DNA from: Vitellaria paradoxa
Lineage: Eukaryota; Streptophyta; Magnoliopsida; Ericales; Sapotaceae
Length of the DNA: 64,000 nt
Reading direction: 5' to 3'
Assembly (NCBI GenBank): GCA_019916065.1
Contig: CM034238.1
Coordinates: 36,300,402-36,364,401, forward strand
The notes under the pieces are model-generated. The model ran no database searches, was not told the origin of the DNA, and was given only the letters and a program-made list of their open reading frames with translations. The translations under genes and the position numbers were made by a program. Shown here one piece after another: positions 25,002 through 37,210 of this stretch (the first letter of the stretch is position 1; the number at the start of each line of letters is the position of its first letter).

Positions 25002-28000
25002 TGTCAGGCCCTGGATTTTCATAACCCGAATGCCCGAGGGTGACTTGGGATTGTTTGTTGGGTATAAAAATAAAATGATAACAACACGTTATCACACCCC
25101 AAATTTTCTTTCAAACTAGGGTTGACTTGCAATAAAATTTAAGGTATTCAAAATTCCTAGTTTATCCCAACCAATATTTATAAGCTATTAGGCTGAATCA
25201 TTTAGTAGGGTTTAACCGCATGGTACAAAATAAAGATAGAGAATAGTATTATAGAGCCATCTAAGCGTTCCAACCATGCGATTAACATTACATATCAAAT
25301 AAAAGCAAACTAGGTCTAAACTTAATAATTACAATCATCCAACAATTATTATTACAAACCACAATAATAAATAAATTCTTCCAATGCTGCGCAAGAAAAA
25401 AAATAGATAAATCTTCTGGTGTAATATTTAAGAGAAATTAATCTCTTTCTAGCTCATCTTCAGTATCCATGTGCTTAATATCCTGAAAAAAAATATTCCC
25501 ACAAAGGGGTGAGTTACTAAAGCCCAGTAATCAGAATCTCCTAGGTGCCTATATGCAGTGGTCATAATACTACATTGTATTAGGTCCTAATACAGTGAAT
25601 GTGATTAGGTGGCATACTGTTCATGCAACAATTAATTCAATAGATCCAACTGAATAATGTAAATTATACTTACAACGGTTCGATGAAACCGTCACTGTAA
25701 CTACTATTTTACTTATACGTAAAATAGTTTAATGTTGATATGTGTACCACAATGAAATCGATGTCACAGTGGTGGGGATCTTATATTCAGATCTTCAAGG
25801 TCTCGGGATCAAACCTCATAGTGATAAAGGTTTCATATATATATTTTTTTCTACATCTTTTTTTAAAATATTCATCTAAAAGAATTAAATATAATTAAAC
25901 AATTTCAACACATCATTCATACATAAGCAAAAGAGGTTGCCAGTCATAGTAAAATTTGATAAATGAGTTTAATCTAAACCTTCTAGGATAGTTATACTCC
26001 TATCCTCCTCTACCCCCAACCGTGGGAACCAGTGACTTTACGGACTTAGCATCCAATGCATTCCGACAATGTTACCCATCAAAAACCTAGCCGTCGCGAC
26101 TGGTTACCTGACTGGCCAGGCCAGAAGGGAGCATCTTCCAAATAAAATGCATATGTTCCCATCCCATCTAAAAGGCCATTTCTACTCACCCATCACCCCA
26201 TTACCAAAAATAACTTTAGCACCGAGTGCCTTAATTTCTTCTCACCCTTTTACATTCCTAAGGGTACCTTGTATGGAAATAAGACATTTTTAATAAAAAC
26301 TGGCAATGTTCCCAGGCGATGATTCATAAGTGGGATTATTCAGTCACATGCAGTATATTTTTAAGTACTTTATCTAAATCCATAATTCAATAATAATTCT
26401 CAATAAATCAAAGATTTAACATTGTCACCAATATTATTATCACAAAGGTAAGTACTACATGTAAATTAATAAGTAGCAAGTAGTTAGAAATAATTTAGAA
26501 TTCGAATTAGTGTTTTAGTTAATTCTTTAGACAAGTTTATCGTACTACCCTTGATAGGAATAAAAGTATTTCTAATGGTATATTACTTAAGCCGAGGTTG
26601 GCAGCTTAGTGGGCGGGCGACCCTAATTGCGATTTGAAGTCGCGAGTTCGAACTTCATTGGTTGTGATCTCGGTTTTTGTCTTTTTTTATTATTTTATGG
26701 AATATAAAAGATAATAAATAGCTCTTTGGACTTATATTTAATTTTACAAAAATTTATAAGTTTTATTTTATTCTAATTGGATAGTATAGTACATCAGTTG
26801 AACAATGAAGCCAATGTGAAATTACAAAGCTAATTCATTCTAAACTTTTGATTTGGTAGGAGAATAATATTATTTAAAATAATTTGAATAAATTCCAGTC
26901 ATCATCTTATTTATAACCAAACCTTTATCATAGGTTTTCGACTTCAAGATATCTACAAATGTCCATAGAATTATTCCAATGTTTAGGAAGGTATTAAATA
27001 CGTTTAATTAAATTCACCTAATCATAAAAATATAGTTATATAACTTGCTAGGTTGACAAAATAATACCCAAAAAAGTCAATTAAAATAGATCAAATTCAT
27101 TTAAGGAAGACCAAATGAGGGAAGAATAAGTCCATTATTTCATTTGGGCATTTTATCAAATACTTGGTTTTACTTAGCCAATTTAGTTTGAATAAGTCAT
27201 GCAACTATCTATGATGAAACTGATTGTCTAAGTTAGTTATCATAAATATTAGAGTGTCAAATAATATATAATATCTAGTTTAAAAGAATTTCATATCAAT
27301 TGGAAGATAACTAAGTAGTTTCAACTTAACAGTTCACTTCAGTATTTCATCAAATAGTATAAGTGTGTTACTAGATTAGGCCTTGTGAACAAAATTACAC
27401 ATAAATAAATTATTAACATAACTATAACCTACAGAGGGTAATTGAAAATTTAAATAGATCGTTAAACATAAAATTATAAAAAAAAAAAATCCGAACAAGC
27501 ATCAATTAAAGGTTAAGCAAAGATAGCAGCTTGAAAGAAATTTCATATAAAATAAAGCAGAACTTCGATATCTATAAACTTTGTATCTGTAGAAAGTAGA
27601 CTTTAGGACCTACAACTTTCATGTTTCACACTTTTTAAAATTCTAAAGTCTAAAGGTTCAAAAACAGCCTTGAATTTAATTTGTTCAGAAGATACAGTTT
27701 TACACGTGTTCGGTATTTTAGGCATAACTTTTGACTCACAAATTGGATTGATGAAAATCTTTTTGGGTTGGAAAGAAAACTTAAAGGGCTACAACTTTTA
27801 TGTCTTAGCTGAATCCTAATTCCACCGTTTTAGTGGTCAAAAGCACATCGGAAGTTACAAATAGAGAGCTGTCAGCATGCTGGACTATGTCAATCAAAGT
27901 TTTGGCTTCCCTACCCCCAATATGTGATTATTATTTTTTATCACAATCAAGTTTCATACTTCAAACCCAAAAAATGATTCAGCTTCAAATTGAAGGCATC

Positions 28001-28898
28001 AAATACATTTTAGGAGGTTCGTCATCCTATCTCAATGAAGATATCGGTGACCGAGTCTGAGAAGGAAAAGGAGTTTAGCCTTGAACACTAACCGAACTGG
28101 AAAGCTCTAAACTTTTCTTCTTCCTCCGAGCAACACCGAATCTCCAACCAACACTTGATAATAAATTTTTTTCTCTTATTTTTTCTTTGAAAGCACACAA
28201 ATTTATAAGAAGTCATGGAAGTGTAGAGAAAGTGTCGGGGGAGAAAATAACCTCCATTTCCCATGCTTCAAAGCCACTAAAGTAGGATCATGCATATACA
28301 ATAGGTAGCATAATCCAAGAATCATGCTTTGCTTTTTGATTATCTAACCAAATAATTTAAGAGTGGTATTGGAGGATAAATGGAGTTGTGTAAAATGGGT
28401 GGCATGATTCGAGAATCATGCTAGCTTTTTTGACTAATTAAACAAATAATTTAAGAGGTACCTTAAAGTCTTTAATGTAGGATCTTCTTTTTGACTAATT
28501 AACCAAATAATTTGAGAGATGTGAGAGATGTATGGAAGGATGGATGGATGGAAATGAAGTTTTCCGAGAAATGATTGAGAGTTACTATTCATGAGTCAAT
28601 TTAATGAGTGATAAAGTGAGTTGAAGTGAGTTGAGGTGAGTCAAAGAAAGGGTTGACCCATGAGTTAATGGGCTTGGGTTGAACCAAATAGGTAATTGGG
28701 CTAGGAATTGTTTGGATAAAAGTTTAGAAATTCTACATTAAACTCCCACATAGGGTGAAATTAAATCTGAAAATCTTTCCAACTAATTTTATCATTCCAA
28801 AAATTTTCAAATCCTCAAATTTCTAGATTTTTACTATAATAAATATCACCACCACACTTAAGCAAATTAATTAAGAGAAAAAAATTTAGGTTATTACA
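25002..28898 (-). mobile_element. Giant solo LTR (~3.9 kb) with target duplication
   Basis: On the plus strand the unit begins TGTCAGGCCCTGGATTTTC and ends GGTTATTACA, with the direct repeat GTATA at 24997-25001 and 28899-28903. Read on the minus strand it starts TGTAATAACC and ends GGGCCTGACA, the usual polarity for long gypsy LTRs. No gag, protease, reverse transcriptase or internal LTR copy is seen, so this is most simply a solo LTR left by recombination. A second family member ends at 909 in this window. Confidence 0.8.
26585..26700 (+). mobile_element. tRNA-related SINE-like insertion inside the giant LTR
   Basis: Contains an A-box-like TGGCAGCTTAGTGG and ~40 bases later a B-box-like AGTTCGAACTT, followed by a T-rich stretch. 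The spacing matches polymerase III internal promoters. It is too divergent to be a working tRNA, and its ends are not resolved. Confidence 0.4.
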
Positions 28899-28974
28899 GT
28901 ATACCCAATTTATAGCAGGTTGGATTCATGGGTACCAATTAGGTATATATAAAATTGCAATTCCTAGTTACGTC

Positions 28975-29141
28975 TAGTGATGGAAATTATATCACCCCTA
29001 ACCTGGCCATGACTCGATCGTAGGCCGGCTCACCTAAAGCCTTCATTGGGTTGCTCAGGCTAAGCTGCATTGGGGCTATATGGATGCTATAGATAGGGTA
29101 GGGCGGGGAAGGTTGTCCGTTGATCGACCCCGTTTACATCA
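28975..29141. mobile_element. 167-bp insertion flanked by an 11-bp direct repeat
   Basis: CTAGTTACGTC occurs at 28964-28974 and again at 29142-29152, bracketing a GC-rich 167-bp insert (start TAGTGATGGAAATTATATC, end CCGTTTACATCA). The perfect 11-bp duplication suggests target-primed insertion of a short retro-sequence. The insert shows no inverted ends, and I do not recognise its source. Confidence 0.5.
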
Positions 29142-29415
29142 CTAGTTACGTCAAATAATTATAGAAGTAATTTAAAAATAGAGGATGTATTTAATTTTTA
29201 TATCAAAATCTAATTTTTTACGAAAAATGTAAGAAAGATAATAAATACTTCAAAGGTGATGTACCAAGTATTATGAGACAAGTTTTATAACTATTGGGGT
29301 ATTTGGAGGGCTGAAAAGTAACAAAAAATAACAAAAAAGTGATTTGAGTTACTTTTTGGTGTTTGGCATTTAATTACCAAACCACGTTTTTAAGAGATGA
29401 ATAGTATAACTTTTG

Positions 29416-29720
29416 GACTTTTGCGTTAGAATGTTAGAGAGAGAAACCGTTCGAACAAATTTTTGGTTCTGTTCTAATGGATTTATGTCAGAACTTTTTG
29501 AAAGTTGTTGAACATTTTGACTTTGCGCCAGAATGTTGGAGGGAGAAACTGTTCGAGCAGATTTTTGGTTTTGTTCCAATAGATTTATGTCAGAACTTTT
29601 TGAAAGTTGTTGAACTTTTTAACTTTTGCGTCAGAATATTGGAGAGAGAAACCGTTCAAATGGATTTTTGGGTCCATTCTAATAGATTTATGTCAGAGTT
29701 TTTGGAAATTGTTAAAAAAA
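29416..29720. repeat. Minisatellite, three ~102-bp units
   Basis: Units begin at about 29416, 29519 and 29620, each starting (G/A)ACTTT(T)GCG..AGAATRTTRGAG and containing 'gatttatgtcagaactttttg'. The period is near 102 bp, a multiple of three, so frames stay open on both strands and give an apparent repeated peptide on each. With no start context, splice structure or recognisable domain I regard it as a non-coding minisatellite. Confidence 0.75.
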
Positions 29721-30879
29721 TTTTGAGATTTGTATAAAAATTATTAGAATTTGTAAAAAATTTATTAGAGTTTGTAAAAATTTATTCGGATATGTAGATA
29801 TATATAAATATGTAGAAATTTTACGAAGTATAAGGTAGGTAAAATGTGTTAGAGAGTTTTAAGATTTTAAAAGATTTTCTGACATTTTTCAGAATTTTTT
29901 AGCGTGCCAAGCAGACCTTATATGTGATTCAAATGATAAAATAACCACCCATTATGTTGTTTGCAAGGCTTTATTTATTTACTAATAAGATTTCATTTTT
30001 GTTTTTCATGTAATTAAGTGGCAACTTATATGCGACGACATAATTTATATTTATACTATTTATGGTATTTTCCTAAAAATAAAATATGAGCATAATAAAA
30101 TATTGGTTTAATTACACTTTGAAAAATGTAATACATATATATTGCATTTTTTATTTATTTTATATCAAAATGTTTTAATATCTACATGGTTCAATGATAC
30201 CTTTTTTTTTTTTTAAAATGCCACAATTGGTAAATAAATAGTGATATTTTTTAGTAAGTGTCATTAAACCATTATAATTAATTTGTTGTTTGATAACATT
30301 TCTTATAAATGTCACAACTAATAGGTAAAAAATGACATTCTCTCATAAAGTGTAATGAAATCATTGCAATTTACTTGCATTTCTTAAAAATTGCTATAAA
30401 TAAATAGTGGCATTTTTTAACAAAGTATCATTATATCATTGCAATTTATTTATTATTTAATAATATTTTTAAAAAATATCACATTTAATAAGTTAAAACT
30501 GACATTCTAATATAAAATGTCATTAAATCACTCTAATTTATTTATACTTTAATAATATTTTTTTAAAAAATACCTTAAATATAAAACATCATATTATATA
30601 TTTATAAAATGTCGTCAAATTAGTTTCATTACATCTTATTTTTGTTGCAGTGCATCTCCAAAGAATACAACTTATTATTTTAAAACAAAATCAGGCTAAG
30701 TCCAAACTTATTTACGCAAAGACAAACTCAACTGAAAAAAATAATCGAACTAATTTTTTATCTATGCCTGCTCGATAGAAACATATATGTATCAAAATCA
30801 CTCAAATAATCGACCTAGATGATCGGACTAATTGAATATGTTGATCCATATGTGATCCCTACTCGCTCACACCAAGACA
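29721..30879. other. AT-rich intergenic DNA with dispersed short repeats
   Basis: Between about 30180 and 30610 a loose motif ('aaatgaca..ttttttaa..aagtgtcattaaatcattgcaatttattt') recurs several times at 70-110 bp spacing with strong decay. No gene is visible. Confidence 0.4.
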
Positions 30880-31027
30880 GTATTTTTTTTTTTTTTAAAG
30901 TCGAAAAGTATGGCAAAATCTTTGGATTACCATACTCATTTAAATATATCATATTAATTCCAAATTTGAACCAGCGACCGATCGCGAGGTGAGCAAACCC
31001 TCCGACCAGTGTACCAGGGTTGGGGGA
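30880..31027 (-). mobile_element. tRNA-derived SINE
   Basis: On the minus strand: head CCCCCAACCC, A-box TGGTACACTGG (31007-31017), B-box-like GGTTCAAATTT (30962-30972), a short body and an A14 tail (T-run near 30882-30896 on the plus strand). This is the full layout of a plant tRNA-derived SINE. Imperfect 'caagac/caagaa' flanks may be the target duplication. It lies about 400 bp upstream of the SLX9-like start codon. Confidence 0.65.
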
Positions 31028-31029
31028 CA

Positions 31030-31161
31030 ACAAGAATATTTGAAATAATAAAAAATGAGATAAAGTAAAATAATTGTAGATTTGTAATTTATATAATAAA
31101 ATAAAAAATATTAATTTTTAAAAATTTTTAAATTTATTTTTTTAACAAATCAAACGGAGCC
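31030..31161. mobile_element. MITE remnant of the 2390 family
   Basis: It ends CAAACGGAGCC, the complement of the GGCTCCGTTTG start of the element at 2390, with the same 'gagataaagtaaaataa' body. The left end is not clear. A further relative with the core CTGCACGAATTACGA lies at about 31771-31925, inside intron 2 of the SLX9-like gene. Confidence 0.5.
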
Positions 31162-31354
31162 AAATTATGTCCGCGTCCTCGAATGAAGAAAATCCGAGCG
31201 GGGTCGGATTAAATAAAAAAAAAAAAAACCGAAACTCAACAATGGCGGTTTGAGCGCGCTTAAAATTCATCCTGCCGTTGCGGAAACACATCGCTTCGAA
31301 AGCAAGTCGTTATATATATATATATATATGTATGTATGTCTCCGTCCCTCGCTG

Positions 31355-31362
31355 AAACCCTA
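31355..31362 (+). promoter_or_regulatory. Telo-box (AAACCCTA) upstream of the SLX9-like gene
   Basis: AAACCCTA lies ~60 bp before the first ATG. Telo-boxes are established promoter or 5'-leader elements of plant ribosomal-protein and ribosome-biogenesis genes, so the site fits the proposed function. Activity here is inferred. Confidence 0.45.
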
Positions 31363-31421
31363 GTCTCTGCACTGCTGTTCATTACGAGTTCTAAGTATTT
31401 GGTTACGTGATTGGAGCCTAA

Positions 31422-34400
31422 ATGACCAAACATCCACGCATGGGGAATGCTTGCTCAGCGTAAATTTCTTCTGAACCAAAGCTTTGTTATGTTCATTTTT
31501 TTACCTCTTTTTTTCCGAGGCATTTGTACATAGAATATATACACACACGCATGCATACATATACGCGCATAAAGATACATTGAGAAACTGGGGGTTTTAG
31601 ACTTCTCCTTGTTTATTATTTTGTATTTTTCTGATGTCTTTTGTATTTCTTCTAAATACAGATCGGAATCGTCGATCGATGTGAAGAAACGCTTGACACA
31701 ACCCAGTAAGTTTGTGTAATTTTGGTGCAACTTGCGGTGATGGGTTTTTATAATGTGTGATTATGTATAATGGTGCCTTTGATTTACTAAAAATCAGTGA
31801 AAAACTTTAAAATTTTTTTAAAATCTTTAAAAGTTATTCACTTTTTTATCTCACTGCACGAATTACGAATCTACAAATTATCTCATTTTATCTCACTTTT
31901 TTACTCCAAACTTTGAGTTCAAAGCTCCTTTTTGTTGGTAATTAACAATAATTTTGTAAGCTCTAATAATGGTTTAGAATAAGTTTTGAAACCAGGATTG
32001 TCTCATAATATGGTTGTGATTGATGTTCTTTCACATGCATGTGATGTGAAGTTGTGTGCTTGATTGAGATTGATCGTTAGAACACGCTTGCTTGACCAGA
32101 TTGAAGGTGATTGATCGGTTGTGATCTATGCTGTGGTTGATATAATATATACTGTGGTTGTGATTTGGGTTACCAGATGGGGCCACATTGCAAATGGAGA
32201 TGAAAAAGAATGACATTTCCCTGTATTTTTTTTGCAATTTGAGCCATGGAAGGCTTCAAGATAAGGTTTCAATACTAGTTAATAATCCTTGGGTTGAGGG
32301 ATGGCTGATTTTAGAATGGACCCTTTCCAGAGCTGGACTTAAATTATGAACTCTATTTCATGGGACACCTATATTGAAGTAAAATCAAGGAATATGCTTC
32401 CATAACATAATTTGTTTACAGAATAAGGCATGAGAATGATTTGTTAATAACAATTGTGTAATGAAACTATACTTAATTTAGTGGGTTGTTTTTTTCTCAA
32501 AGCTACTCGAATGATCTGTTAATGGCAATTGTGTAATAAAGTATACTTTAGAGAGTGGGTTGTGTTTTTTTTAAGTGATAAACCTACAGGCCTCTTTTTT
32601 TTTTTTTTTTTTTTTGATCGGGTAATTGGGAGAATTTTTCTTTAGACCCCTTGGGCTTTATGAGGATAAACCCATAGGCCTGCCACATCACAATGGTGCC
32701 CTCCCCCCCCCCCCCCCCCCCGCAAAAAAAAAAAAATTTATGGTAAATAACATTACCCTAAAACCAACGAATGAATTGTGTTATGGAAAGGAAGTACATT
32801 GCTCGTGATGTACAACTCCGTAGAATGAATTTTCTAGGCATAACAAATCTACTAGTTAGACATTTTGACATTGACAGCTTCTCTTTTGAGTATTTGACCG
32901 ATCTTTGCGTAGATTGCATATGTCATTCCCCGCCCCCCTTTTCTTTGAGTGCATGTCTAAATTCTTATATATTTCAATTCTGACTGACTGTTAAAGCTTT
33001 GAATAACTCTTTGCTGGTATTTTATTTTGTCAGCGCTTAATGATTTTCTTCTTTTAAAGACCCAAAAGGGTATCAGTAAGGTGAGAACTTCTACCATATC
33101 TGTTGATTTTTATGTTATGTTACTAGGCTTACCTGGTTTTCATTTGGATAATTTTGATATATACTTTATAGGTTTTATTTATTTATTTATTTATTTTTTA
33201 TTCTATTTGAATTATAATTGTGATATTTTTCATTTACTGAATCCTCTGCTTTATCAAAAGGCTCTTGTCAAAAAATATAGCGCTACTCAAGGACATAATC
33301 AAAATTTTTAAGATAAATAGGGGCAAAAGTTTAATAACAATGGGACAAAAGTAAAATTCATAAGTAAACAAGAGTAGTAAAATTAGTAAAGTCTTGGTGT
33401 AATTTTTCAAATCAGTGGAGGGCAATTGTCCCACTAGGACCTTACTCAGTCCGCCCATGATGCTACTAGTTTGTATTTTACTGCTTCAATTGCTTGCACT
33501 TGGGTAGTATTGGTCTTATTATAATGAATTGTTTGTTGAATATTTGAGTAGCATTGATATTATTTCATTGTTGAATATTTCTATTTTTTTCTCATAGCAA
33601 GAATGTTCTTGAGAATAGATTTGTTCTGCGATGGCTGCTATTGCTGTGATGACTTCCCTTTTGACTCTGTTATTTACACTGCAGTGTTTGTCCTTCTGTA
33701 ATATATCTTTTATTTTATTACTTAGCCAACAAAATGATCACTTGGAGATATCACTTAGTAGTAGATTTTTTCGATAATAATTATTGAAACAACTTATCTC
33801 TTATTATTTTAAATTGGTTAGGTGGCATTTGGTTTGTTTTTTTATTTTCTATTTTGAGCTCATTTGTCATATTGTGCTTTTGAATGAAAACAAGAAAATA
33901 GCTCAATCACATTTGATCACTTGTGTTTTCAAAATTTATTTTAAAAAACAGAAAATAAGTTTACACATGAAATACAAAATCGCAAAAAGTCATTTTGAGC
34001 ATTTTCAACCCAAAATGAGGAAAATCTCAACATAAGAAAAATGAAGCATTTTTTGTTTCCTTGTTTTGGGATTTTTAGAACATAAAACACATAAAATTGA
34101 AAACAAAATATAGAAAATAGAAAAGTAAGCCAAATGGCACCTTAGTTTTATGAATCCTTTTTCTGAGGAGGATATGAGCAGTGTGATCAAGTTTTCAAAT
34201 GATATATATTTTTTATGATAACCTTTGCAAACTCTTTCTAGTCATAGCAGCGTATGCATAAAACTTCCACGGGTATGTATTCCGGAATCATCTTGAAGTC
34301 ATGGCCGGCAAGTGAGACACTTACTTGAGGTCCTCAAATGCGAAGAGGGCCCATATAATATACATTAATTAATTGTATAAAAATTAAAAATTATTTTCTA

Positions 34401-36153
34401 TTTGTTGTATATTTTATTTTAAAAAGTCAAATACAATTTTTGTAAAAAAATAGTACACATTCTTAAAAAATCTACACAATTCCTTATTAATACACATTAT
34501 CATCCATAATAGTTGTTACTCTCTCTTATATTTCATTATGTTCCAATTATACTTGTACAAACCTTTAATCAACAATTGTAAGTGATACATTAATGAAACT
34601 TGTATGCATGATTTAATAAATAATTTTTCTTTTCAAAAAGTAAGAAAAATAGTATTTAAGTAATTCTTTATCTTTTATTTATGGAGCATATCTATTTTTT
34701 CTTGTCATAAAACTTTGTATAGAAGGCCTCAATTAATGTTTTGATTTAAGCCCCCAAATTCTTAGGGCTGGCCCCACTTGAAGTTTTGGTGGGCAATTTT
34801 TTTTTTTTTTTTTCTTCCATATGTAACATATCATCATCATGGTCAAATATATAACACTTCTAATTTCATTCAATAGTTTTTATGCTATCCTTTCGAAAAG
34901 TACTTGCAATGTTTTGCTAATCAAATAACCATTTCTGTTCTACCAGAGCAAAGGAGTGGGAAATCAAAAAAGAAAGTGGAAGCATTTGATCTTTCATCTG
35001 TCTTGGAATCCCTTCTCGTCTCAAAGGCCACAGGGCAACACACTTCTACTTCAGTTGAGCCGGATGGTAAATCGGGGAAGACACTGGTGTGAGTGCTTTT
35101 TTCAAATACTTTTTAGTCATTGTAGTATCTAGTTTCATAATGTTAGTGATGTGGACACCAATAGAGCAAACCGCTATAGACATGTGCATGGACGTTGGGT
35201 TAAAGAGATCCAACCACTTATATTATCGATTGATTATTAGTAGTTTAGTTTAGAATAATTGTGATTTATTTAATTTGTTATTTGGACCCATTTGTTTTTT
35301 GCCATATTAGTATAAAGTCTATTTTATTGGGACTTTTATGTTTTGACCCACATTTTAGAGGATTAGTATTTAAACCCTAATTAGAGTTAATAGGGATAAT
35401 TTTGATTGAATGGACTTTCTTTGCTGCTGTTGCTTTCACTTTGGCTTCTTTCTTCTCATTCCATTTTCTTTTTTTTTTTTTTTTCCTCTCTTTCGATGTT
35501 GCATACTGCATCAGTTACTATTAGGGGCAAACTTAGGATTTTCATGAAGGGGCGCCCAACATTTTATACAAAAGTTTCGAGTATTTAGCTTGATCGAGAA
35601 GTGAGAGAGAGCTTTGGGACTGGGAAAATAGCCTCGACTGTCAGCACCAGAGAAGAGAGCGGTGAGTGGTATTGGGGTTGAGTGAGAGAGAAATGATGTC
35701 ATTTATCATTGAGGAGGGAGAAACTGCATGAAATAGAAGTATGAAAGATTAGGACCAACAACAATTTTGTAATAAAATTAACATATCAGGGCATTTTGAT
35801 CATTTCACATCCCTTGTCTTCATGTGGTCCGCCTTTGGATCGTATCATCATTTCCCTCTTTCTAAAGTAATGAATTAAGTTAATTTTTTTTTTTTTTTTT
35901 AAATTTTAGATTGAACGGAAGGAAGGTAAAGATAGCTTTTTGTCATCCTGCTTTCCTGTCAGCAGACCGGTTGGCTGCCATTCATCAGTACTTGCGGGAT
36001 AACGCAGGCAACAAACCGGAAAGAATGAAACGCCAAAAGTGTAAGTCGATATTGAAGGCGATGAAGAAATCTCTGCGCCAGGAAAGACAAGAAAAAATAA
36101 TGCACAGCTCCGAAGGGGAGGTGTTGAAGTCAATAGAGACGATGCATCTATGA
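31422..36153 (+). CDS. SLX9-like ribosome biogenesis protein, five exons
   Basis: Exons 31422-31459, 31662-31705, 33034-33075, 34947-35088 and 35910-36153 join in frame with GT..AG introns to give 169 residues. The second ATG (31440) is an alternative start. An equally phased option uses the 33080 donor with the 34949 acceptor. The product is small and lysine-rich. A conserved block with VEAFDLSSVLESL (about residues 51-65) and a second with LVLNGRKV then FLSADRLAAIHQYL (about 87-117) follow the plant SLX9 pattern ('AYDLSSL.ESL', 'HP.FQSDPLAAIHQHL'). A basic tail of K/R runs completes it. SLX9 is a nucleolar factor in pre-40S assembly. The N-terminal third is weakly conserved, so the protein could be a divergent paralogue. 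AATAAA lies at about 36416. Exon structure is my inference from splice signals and phase. Confidence 0.6.
32595..32721. repeat. T21 and C19 homopolymer tracts in intron 2
   Basis: A run of 21 T (32595-32615) is followed ~90 bp later by 19 consecutive C (32703-32721) and then a long A-run. Long C homopolymers are rare in AT-rich plant DNA and prone to sequencing error. Confidence 0.8.
33821..34141. mobile_element. Tourist-like (PIF/Harbinger) MITE in intron 3
   Basis: Termini GGTGGCATTTGGTTTG and AAGCCAAATGGCACC are inverted repeats. The 3-bp target TTA is present at 33818-33820 and 34142-34144, as expected for PIF/Harbinger. It is 321 bp and AT-rich with no transposase. It lies within intron 3 of the SLX9-like gene. 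Confidence 0.8.
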
Positions 36154-36429
36154 CCATCAGAAAGAGCATATACACCGAAAAAGTATGCATCCCGTCCTTA
36201 AAACTATGGAGAGATCTGATTTGTAGAAGATTTAAATCTACAATTTTTCGTCGTGCTTTCGTTCACCGTGGTGTGCTCCTTGGTGGAGATACTCAAACCA
36301 TTGCATTGCTCGTTTTTAATATGTTCCCATTGCTATCGTGACCTCGTTTTCCATGTTTCTGTTTTTGTTTTTCTTTTGTTTGGCACCCTTTGAACTCAGG
36401 AATTATGGATTTCTGAATAAAAGGCAATG

Positions 36430-37210
36430 CAAAATTCTCATTCTTATTTCTTGACGTACCAAACAGAATAATTCTCTTGAATTTGTTCGTGTCTCTTTTT
36501 CATAGCCATTGAGGGAATTGTTTATTTTATTTTATTTTTGTTTTTGTTTTTGTTTTGTTTTTGGTATGTTTTATTGTGTAGATATACCTTAATTCATCGT
36601 ATTTGATAGCATGTTTGTAATTGAAATTATATTGTACAGTAAACCAATTAATTGACCCGCATAAATAAAAATTCGAGAACATATACGTGTGTAGCGTTGT
36701 GCATTTATATTACATGGTCTTGTAGTATTCATGTCGATCTTTAAATTGTTCTCATGAGTGTTATAGGGCTTTGTAATATAAATGCACTATATTCTATACA
36801 CTACATTCTACCGATTTTAAATTTATCATATGTTTGGTGGGATTTTGTGATTACCTCATATTTGTTTAGCTTATTAAAGGCTCGTCTGAAATTGATTTAT
36901 TATGAAACTAAGTTAAATTAAATATGATTCATAATTTGTTTTGTTTTTAACTAGGTGAAATTAAATTTATATAAATTCATTTGAAATTGATTTGAAAGTT
37001 TAATAAACCAAATTTAAATATATATTTGTAAGTTTGATAAGATTTTCAAATTAAATTTAAATAATTAGTTATGTTCGACTAAGATACAAAAATACAACTA
37101 TGGAAACTTTTACCACTGTAGCATTAGGCCTCTCCTCTCCATCGCTATCTCTATCTATATTTCTATTTTTATATCTATTTCACTGCACTGTTGGTTAAAA
37201 TAGAACCACT
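36430..37210. other. Intergenic DNA downstream of the SLX9-like gene
   Basis: AT-rich with a (TTTTG)n stretch near 36530-36560. No gene or repeat family recognised. Confidence 0.4.

Noticed and set aside
26585..26700. Possible tRNA gene
   Set aside because: Same reason: internal promoter-like boxes without a foldable cloverleaf.
29370..29737. Apparent repeat proteins on both strands
   Set aside because: Artefact of a 102-bp minisatellite whose period is divisible by three.
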